Source of the DNA: CAZFGK01 sp964518635
GTDB lineage: Bacteria > Zixibacteria > MSB-5A5 > GN15 > FEB-12
Direction: 5' to 3'
NCBI GenBank assembly: GCA_964518635.1
Contig: CAZFGK010000024.1
Span: 1-37,714, forward strand
Length of the DNA: 37,714 nt
The position numbers and the translations under genes are program-made. Below, one piece after another: positions 34,349 through 37,714 of this stretch (positions within the stretch are counted from its first letter, which is position 1; each line of letters starts with the position of its first letter). Below the pieces are notes generated by a model. That model made no database searches. It saw only the letters and a list, made by a program, of their open reading frames with translations, and was not told the origin of the DNA.

Positions 34349-34771
34349 ATGGCTCAGCAACCGAAACAGATGATCTTCGAATCCTCGAAACTCAGAGCCC
34401 CTTCGGCTGTCGCGGACGTGCTCGCGAGCATTGTAAATCGCTACGGCCTCACCACTCAGTTTGCACAGGCACGACTGGAAGAGCGTTGGGCTGATCTGGT
34501 CGGTGAACCGATTGCAAGAGTTACTCGAATTCTCAGCACAGAGATGGGGATTCTCACCATTGCGGTGTCGTCATCAAGCTGGCGTCAGTCGTTGCAGCTC
34601 GAGCAGGATGCTCTCTTGCAAAAAGTTCAGTCAGATCCATCAGGGAAAAAGATTACGAAATTACGATTTGTGCATGACCTTCATGCCAACACCCGAAAAA
34701 ATGAACCGGCGTCGTTGCCGCAGTCACACACGCAGCAATCACACCGATCCAATACCGAGGGACAGGAATGA
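34349..34771 (+). CDS. dciA: DUF721/DciA family protein
   Basis: A 140-residue protein of the DUF721 family; members of the DciA group load the replicative helicase in bacteria that lack DnaC/DnaI. The fold signature is ARLEERWADLVGEPIARVTR followed by GILTIAVSSSSWRQSLQLEQDALLQK (quoted in part: LTIAVSSSSWRQSLQLEQ). The C-terminal 35 residues are polar and probably disordered. Reading extends upstream to 34148, but only through the terminator and promoter; the ATG at 34349 gives the family-length protein. Its stop overlaps the gyrB ATG by four bases. Whether this member is a functional helicase loader is inferred from the family. Confidence 0.85.
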   Translation: MAQQPKQMIFESSKLRAPSAVADVLASIVNRYGLTTQFAQARLEERWADLVGEPIARVTRILSTEMGILTIAVSSSSWRQSLQLEQDALLQKVQSDPSGKKITKLRFVHDLHANTRKNEPASLPQSHTQQSHRSNTEGQE

Positions 34772-36738
34772 GCACTGAGGTTGAATCAAAGGATGCCAAT
34801 TTGAACGAGACTACGAAGAAAAAAGAGAAGTACAGCAAAGATGAAAACGGTGGCTATGACGCCTCGTCGATTACTGTCCTCAAAGGGCTTGAGGCCGTCC
34901 GTCATCGCCCTGCGATGTACATCGGCGATATCGGCCAGCGCGGATTGCATCATCTTGTCTATGAAGTCGTCGACAATTCAGTCGATGAAGCCCTCGCCGG
35001 ATATTGCGATACCGTAAACGTCGAAATCAATCTCGATAATTCGATCACTGTCACCGACAACGGTCGCGGCATTCCGGTTGAACTACATCCTGAAGAAAAG
35101 GTCTCGGCCCTGCAGATCGTCATGACCGTTCTTCACGCCGGTGGAAAATTCTCGCACGATACCTACAAAGTGTCGGGTGGTCTGCACGGTGTTGGTGTAT
35201 CCGTGGTGAATGCCCTCTCCGAGTGGTGCTGGGTGGAAGTCAGCAGAGATAATGAACTCTTTCGCCAGGAATATGACCGCGGCGCACCACGAAAACCGGT
35301 CGCCAGGATCGGCATCTCAAAGAAGACCGGTACGAGAACAACTTTTTTGCCGGATGCATCAATCTTTACCAAAGTCGAATTCAAATTTGATATTCTCGCC
35401 GCTCGTCTTCGTGAACTTGCCTTTTTGAATTCCGGACTGACTCTTAACCTGAACGATCACCGGACGAAAAAAGAATCATCGTTTCACTACAAGGGAGGAC
35501 TCGCCTCCTTCGTTGCCTACCTGAATGAAAACAAGACGCTCATCTTTCCGAAGCCGATTCATTTGCATAAGAGTAAAGATGATGTCGATGTCGAACTGGC
35601 CCTGCAGTACAACGACGGCTACACCGAATCGGTCCACTCGTATGTAAACAATATCAATACCATCGAAGGTGGCACTCACCTGACCGGCTTCCGTACTGCG
35701 CTGACTCGCACGATCAATAATTATGCGACGAAGTTCAAGATGCTCAAGAAAGAGAACTTCACCTTCATCGGTGATGACTGCAAAGAGGGACTCACTGCCG
35801 TCGTCTCGGTGAAAGTGCGCGATCCTCAGTTTGAAGGGCAGACCAAATCGAAACTCGGCAACTCCGAAGTAAAAGGAATTGTCGAATCGATCACCAATGA
35901 AGCTCTCGGTGAATATTTCGAAGAGAATCCGCCAATTGCGAAGAAGATTGTCGAGAAGATGGTCACTGCGGCATCGGCCCGTGAAGCCGCCCGCAAAGCG
36001 AAGGAACTCACTCGCCGTAAGACTGCCCTAGATAGCGCATCATTACCGGGTAAACTCGCTGATTGTAGCTCAACCGATCCGGAATCATCCGAGATATATA
36101 TTGTCGAGGGAGATTCAGCGGGCGGCTCCGCCAAGCAAGGGCGTGATCGACGCACTCAGGCGATCTTGCCACTCAAAGGAAAAATTCTCAATGTCGAAAA
36201 AGCGCGTATCGATAAGATTCTCGGCAACGAGGAAGTCCGCGCACTGATTACTGCCATTGGCTGTGGCATCGGCGAAGATTTTGATCCGGAAAAAGCCCGT
36301 TATCATAAGATCATTATCATGACCGATGCTGACGTTGATGGCTCCCATATCCGCACGTTGATTCTGACTTTCCTCTTCCGCTATATGCGCGGACTCATCG
36401 ACAAAGGATATATCTACATCGCGCAGCCGCCACTTTATCGTCTCAAGCATGGCAAGACCGAAGTCTATGTCTATTCCGATGATGAAAAGGAACGGCAGCT
36501 CAAGCTGATGCCTTCGCAGGGTATCTCGATCCAGCGTTACAAAGGTCTTGGAGAGATGAATCCCGAGCAACTCTGGCGCACCACGATGGATCCAGAGAAG
36601 CGGACGTTGTTGCAGGTTGCGATGGAAGAGGCAGCCGAGGCGGAACACGTATTTACGACCCTGATGGGAACGGAGATCGAGCCGCGCCGGTTATTCATTC
36701 AGGAGAATGCACAATATGTCCGGAACTTGGATATTTGA
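34768..36738 (+). CDS. gyrB: DNA gyrase subunit B
   Basis: A 656-residue type IIA topoisomerase ATPase subunit, in the short form without the insertion found in enteric GyrB. The GHKL site has the catalytic E66 (YEVVDNSVDEA), DNGRGIPV (97-104) and HAGGKF...SGGLHGVGVS (about 123-145). The TOPRIM domain has E447 in VEGDSAGG and the metal-binding DADVDGSH (520-527). RYKGLGEMNPEQLWRTTM near the C-terminus is characteristic. A polar N-terminal extension of about 30 residues precedes the ATPase domain. ParE is an alternative, but the pairing with a DUF721 gene favours GyrB. gyrA, dnaA, dnaN and recF are not in the window. Confidence 0.95.
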   Translation: MSTEVESKDANLNETTKKKEKYSKDENGGYDASSITVLKGLEAVRHRPAMYIGDIGQRGLHHLVYEVVDNSVDEALAGYCDTVNVEINLDNSITVTDNGRGIPVELHPEEKVSALQIVMTVLHAGGKFSHDTYKVSGGLHGVGVSVVNALSEWCWVEVSRDNELFRQEYDRGAPRKPVARIGISKKTGTRTTFLPDASIFTKVEFKFDILAARLRELAFLNSGLTLNLNDHRTKKESSFHYKGGLASFVAYLNENKTLIFPKPIHLHKSKDDVDVELALQYNDGYTESVHSYVNNINTIEGGTHLTGFRTALTRTINNYATKFKMLKKENFTFIGDDCKEGLTAVVSVKVRDPQFEGQTKSKLGNSEVKGIVESITNEALGEYFEENPPIAKKIVEKMVTAASAREAARKAKELTRRKTALDSASLPGKLADCSSTDPESSEIYIVEGDSAGGSAKQGRDRRTQAILPLKGKILNVEKARIDKILGNEEVRALITAIGCGIGEDFDPEKARYHKIIIMTDADVDGSHIRTLILTFLFRYMRGLIDKGYIYIAQPPLYRLKHGKTEVYVYSDDEKERQLKLMPSQGISIQRYKGLGEMNPEQLWRTTMDPEKRTLLQVAMEEAAEAEHVFTTLMGTEIEPRRLFIQENAQYVRNLDI

Positions 36739-36822
36739 GGAATCCGTTTTGCGAGATGGTATGAAGAATCTGGAACTCCGATGTGGTCATCGTGGTCACC
36801 TGTCCATCGAGGGTACTTGTCT

Positions 36823-37473
36823 ATGTTGAAAACTTCTAAATCTCACCCTGAGCTTGTCGAAGGGTCTTCTTTCCGTGGGCGGCAGACGCCCTCGTCTGCC
36901 CCTTCTTCGGTGACACAGCCCTGGGTTTCTCTACTTTTCGTACTGATCCTTACTACCTCTTCCTTCGCCATCGGCTCTGGTGAGAAAACTCCTGAGGAAA
37001 AAGCGGTCATCGCCGAAAAATCTGCCGTCGATCACTACAACGCCGGTGTGAAAGCGATGACCAAAGCGCGTGAGACCGCCATCAAAGGGGACTCGACCTT
37101 TGCCTTCAACTATCGCGCCACCAGTGACGCCAAAGTGAAAAAGCATTTTGAGAAAGCGGCTCGTGAATTTGAGCAGGCGGCGAAACTCGATCCAAAAATG
37201 AAAGAGGCACTGAATAATCTGGGCTACTGCTATCGCAAACTCGGCAAGCTGACCGAATCACTCGCGGCGTATGACAAAGCGATTGCGATTGACCCGAATT
37301 TCGCGCAGGCACGTGAATATCGTGGCGAGACATTTCTAGCGATGGCACAACTCGAAAGAGCCAAAACCGAATTGCAGTTTCTGTCTGATTTGAAAAGCCC
37401 CTATGCCGATTCACTCTCTCGCGCGATTGAACTCTACGAACTCGCGATGATTAGTGAGAAGATGGGGAAGTAG
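36823..37473 (+). CDS. Exported TPR-repeat protein with repeat-derived insertion
   Basis: A 216-residue protein. The hydrophobic signal core (VSLLFVLILTTSSFA) is followed by a helical region and about three tetratricopeptide repeats, the clearest being ALNNLGYCYRKLGKLTESLAAYDKAIAIDPN (quoted in part: NNLGYCYRKLGKLTE). TPR domains bind proteins; the partner is unknown. Between the ATG at 36823 (MLKTSKS) and the hydrophobic core, about 22 codons are read from a dispersed intergenic repeat (HPELVEGSS...). The GTG at 36910 (VTQPWVSLL) would give a compact normal signal peptide and is an alternative start. A weak GAGGG lies nine bases before the ATG. Confidence 0.75.
   Translation: MLKTSKSHPELVEGSSFRGRQTPSSAPSSVTQPWVSLLFVLILTTSSFAIGSGEKTPEEKAVIAEKSAVDHYNAGVKAMTKARETAIKGDSTFAFNYRATSDAKVKKHFEKAAREFEQAAKLDPKMKEALNNLGYCYRKLGKLTESLAAYDKAIAIDPNFAQAREYRGETFLAMAQLERAKTELQFLSDLKSPYADSLSRAIELYELAMISEKMGK
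36844..36909. repeat. Dispersed repeat inside the TPR gene
   Basis: CACCCTGAGC-TTGTCGAAGGGTCTTC (36844-36869) joined to GGGCGGCAGACGCCCTCG-TCTGCCCCTTC, both also found in the intergenic repeats at 5431, 5726-5760 and 26260-26333. It is in frame and without stop codons. Confidence 0.8.
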
Positions 37474-37522
37474 GTTTCGCGAAGTACTTCGAAGCCAGAT
37501 TGTGTTTTTGATTCTTTGGTAG

Positions 37523-37552
37523 CCCTGAGCACCCGCTCAGGGTCTTTTTTTT
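37523..37552 (+). terminator. Rho-independent terminator built from a dispersed palindrome
   Basis: CCCTGAGC-ACCC-GCTCAGGG followed by TCTTTTTTTT, about 50 bases after the TPR stop codon. The same palindrome at 5776-5795 lacks the T-run. Confidence 0.85.
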
Positions 37553-37562
37553 GCATTGATCG

Positions 37563-37632
37563 TGTCACCCTGAGCCCGCTCTTGTCACCCTGAGCCGCAT
37601 TCTTGTCACCCTGAGCCTGTCGAAGGGTGACG
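37563..37632. repeat. Three tandem TGTCACCCTGAGCC repeats
   Basis: The motif TTGTCACCCTGAGCC recurs at about 20-base spacing, starting near 37563, 37582 and 37603; the last unit completes the CCTGTCGAAGGGTGAC palindrome of the dispersed family. Confidence 0.75.
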
Positions 37633-37652
37633 TTCACACAAGAGTAGCCCGA

Positions 37653-37680
37653 CCCCGCGGGGCTTGTTGAAAAAGTCCTT
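37653..37680. mobile_element. Possible insertion-sequence end at window edge
   Basis: GGCTTGTTGAAAAAGTCCTT (37661-37680) resembles the terminal sequence I associate with IS1182/IS4-type elements. It follows a CCCCGCGGGG palindrome. No transposase is in view; it would lie to the right. This is recollection, not a database match. Confidence 0.3.
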
Positions 37681-37714
37681 CATTTTGGTCGTTGTGCGTA
37701 TTTGACTAGGGGTA

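Overview
The window looks like a chromosomal segment of an uncultured diderm bacterium with moderate GC. The best guess is a member of the FCB superphylum, such as candidate phylum Zixibacteria or a neighbour. This rests on gene content only: a PorV/PorQ-like outer-membrane protein, an LptE-like lipoprotein, several lipobox lipoproteins, barrel proteins ending in aromatic residues, MurA, a short GyrB next to a DUF721/DciA protein, and a metallopeptidase-propeller-barrel fusion. No rRNA, tRNA or CRISPR array was seen. Both window edges carry short motifs that resemble insertion-sequence ends.

Layout. 299-2193 (minus): lepB and hemW, overlapping. 2357-5354 (plus): a class V aminotransferase and a GAF-GAF-SpoIIE/PP2C phosphatase. 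5355-6030: no gene, a dense cluster of palindromic and direct repeats. 6031-8714: a small outer-membrane barrel protein, divergent from lepA. 8766-9630: a REP-associated tyrosine transposase between inverted copies of its probable REP sequence. 9697-10086: a DoxX protein. 10139-12111 (minus): two A/T-rich unknown genes, one a membrane protein. 12231-13769 (minus): comM/yifB with a structured leader. 14024-15210: a lipoprotein with its own terminator, and a TfoX-like protein transcribed away from it. 15223-17117 (minus): PorV-like protein, lipoprotein and rhodanese, probably one operon. 17226-20474 (minus): a 1082-residue signal peptide / HExxH / TolB-like propeller / barrel protein. 20640-21902 (minus): murA. 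22009-22557 (minus): a DUF4416 protein. 22705-26200 (plus): hutU-hutI-lptE with 4-base overlaps. 26213-28935: repeats, a small unknown gene and a lipoprotein with fourteen WG-type repeats. 29381-32738 (plus): two overlapping small genes, a zinc-ribbon protein, a VanZ-like protein and a DUF2807 protein. 33044-36738 (plus): a lipoprotein, a strong terminator, then dciA-gyrB. 36823-37473: a TPR protein with a dispersed repeat inserted in its N-terminus.

Most of the window is housekeeping and envelope biology: protein export (LepB), heme insertion (HemW), translation (LepA), cell wall (MurA), LPS transport (LptE) and DNA topology (GyrB, DciA). The less ordinary signals are: (i) at least five genes where a sigma70-like promoter ends only 5-9 bases before the start codon, which suggests leaderless mRNAs; (ii) the transposase/REP unit and the wider palindromic repeats, one copy lying inside a coding sequence and one acting as a terminator; (iii) the unknown gene pair at 10139-12111; (iv) the repeat-propeller lipoprotein; and (v) the peptidase-propeller-barrel fusion. 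I found no convincing complete new multi-gene system. The strongest candidates for undescribed biology are the leaderless promoter pattern and the unknown gene pair.
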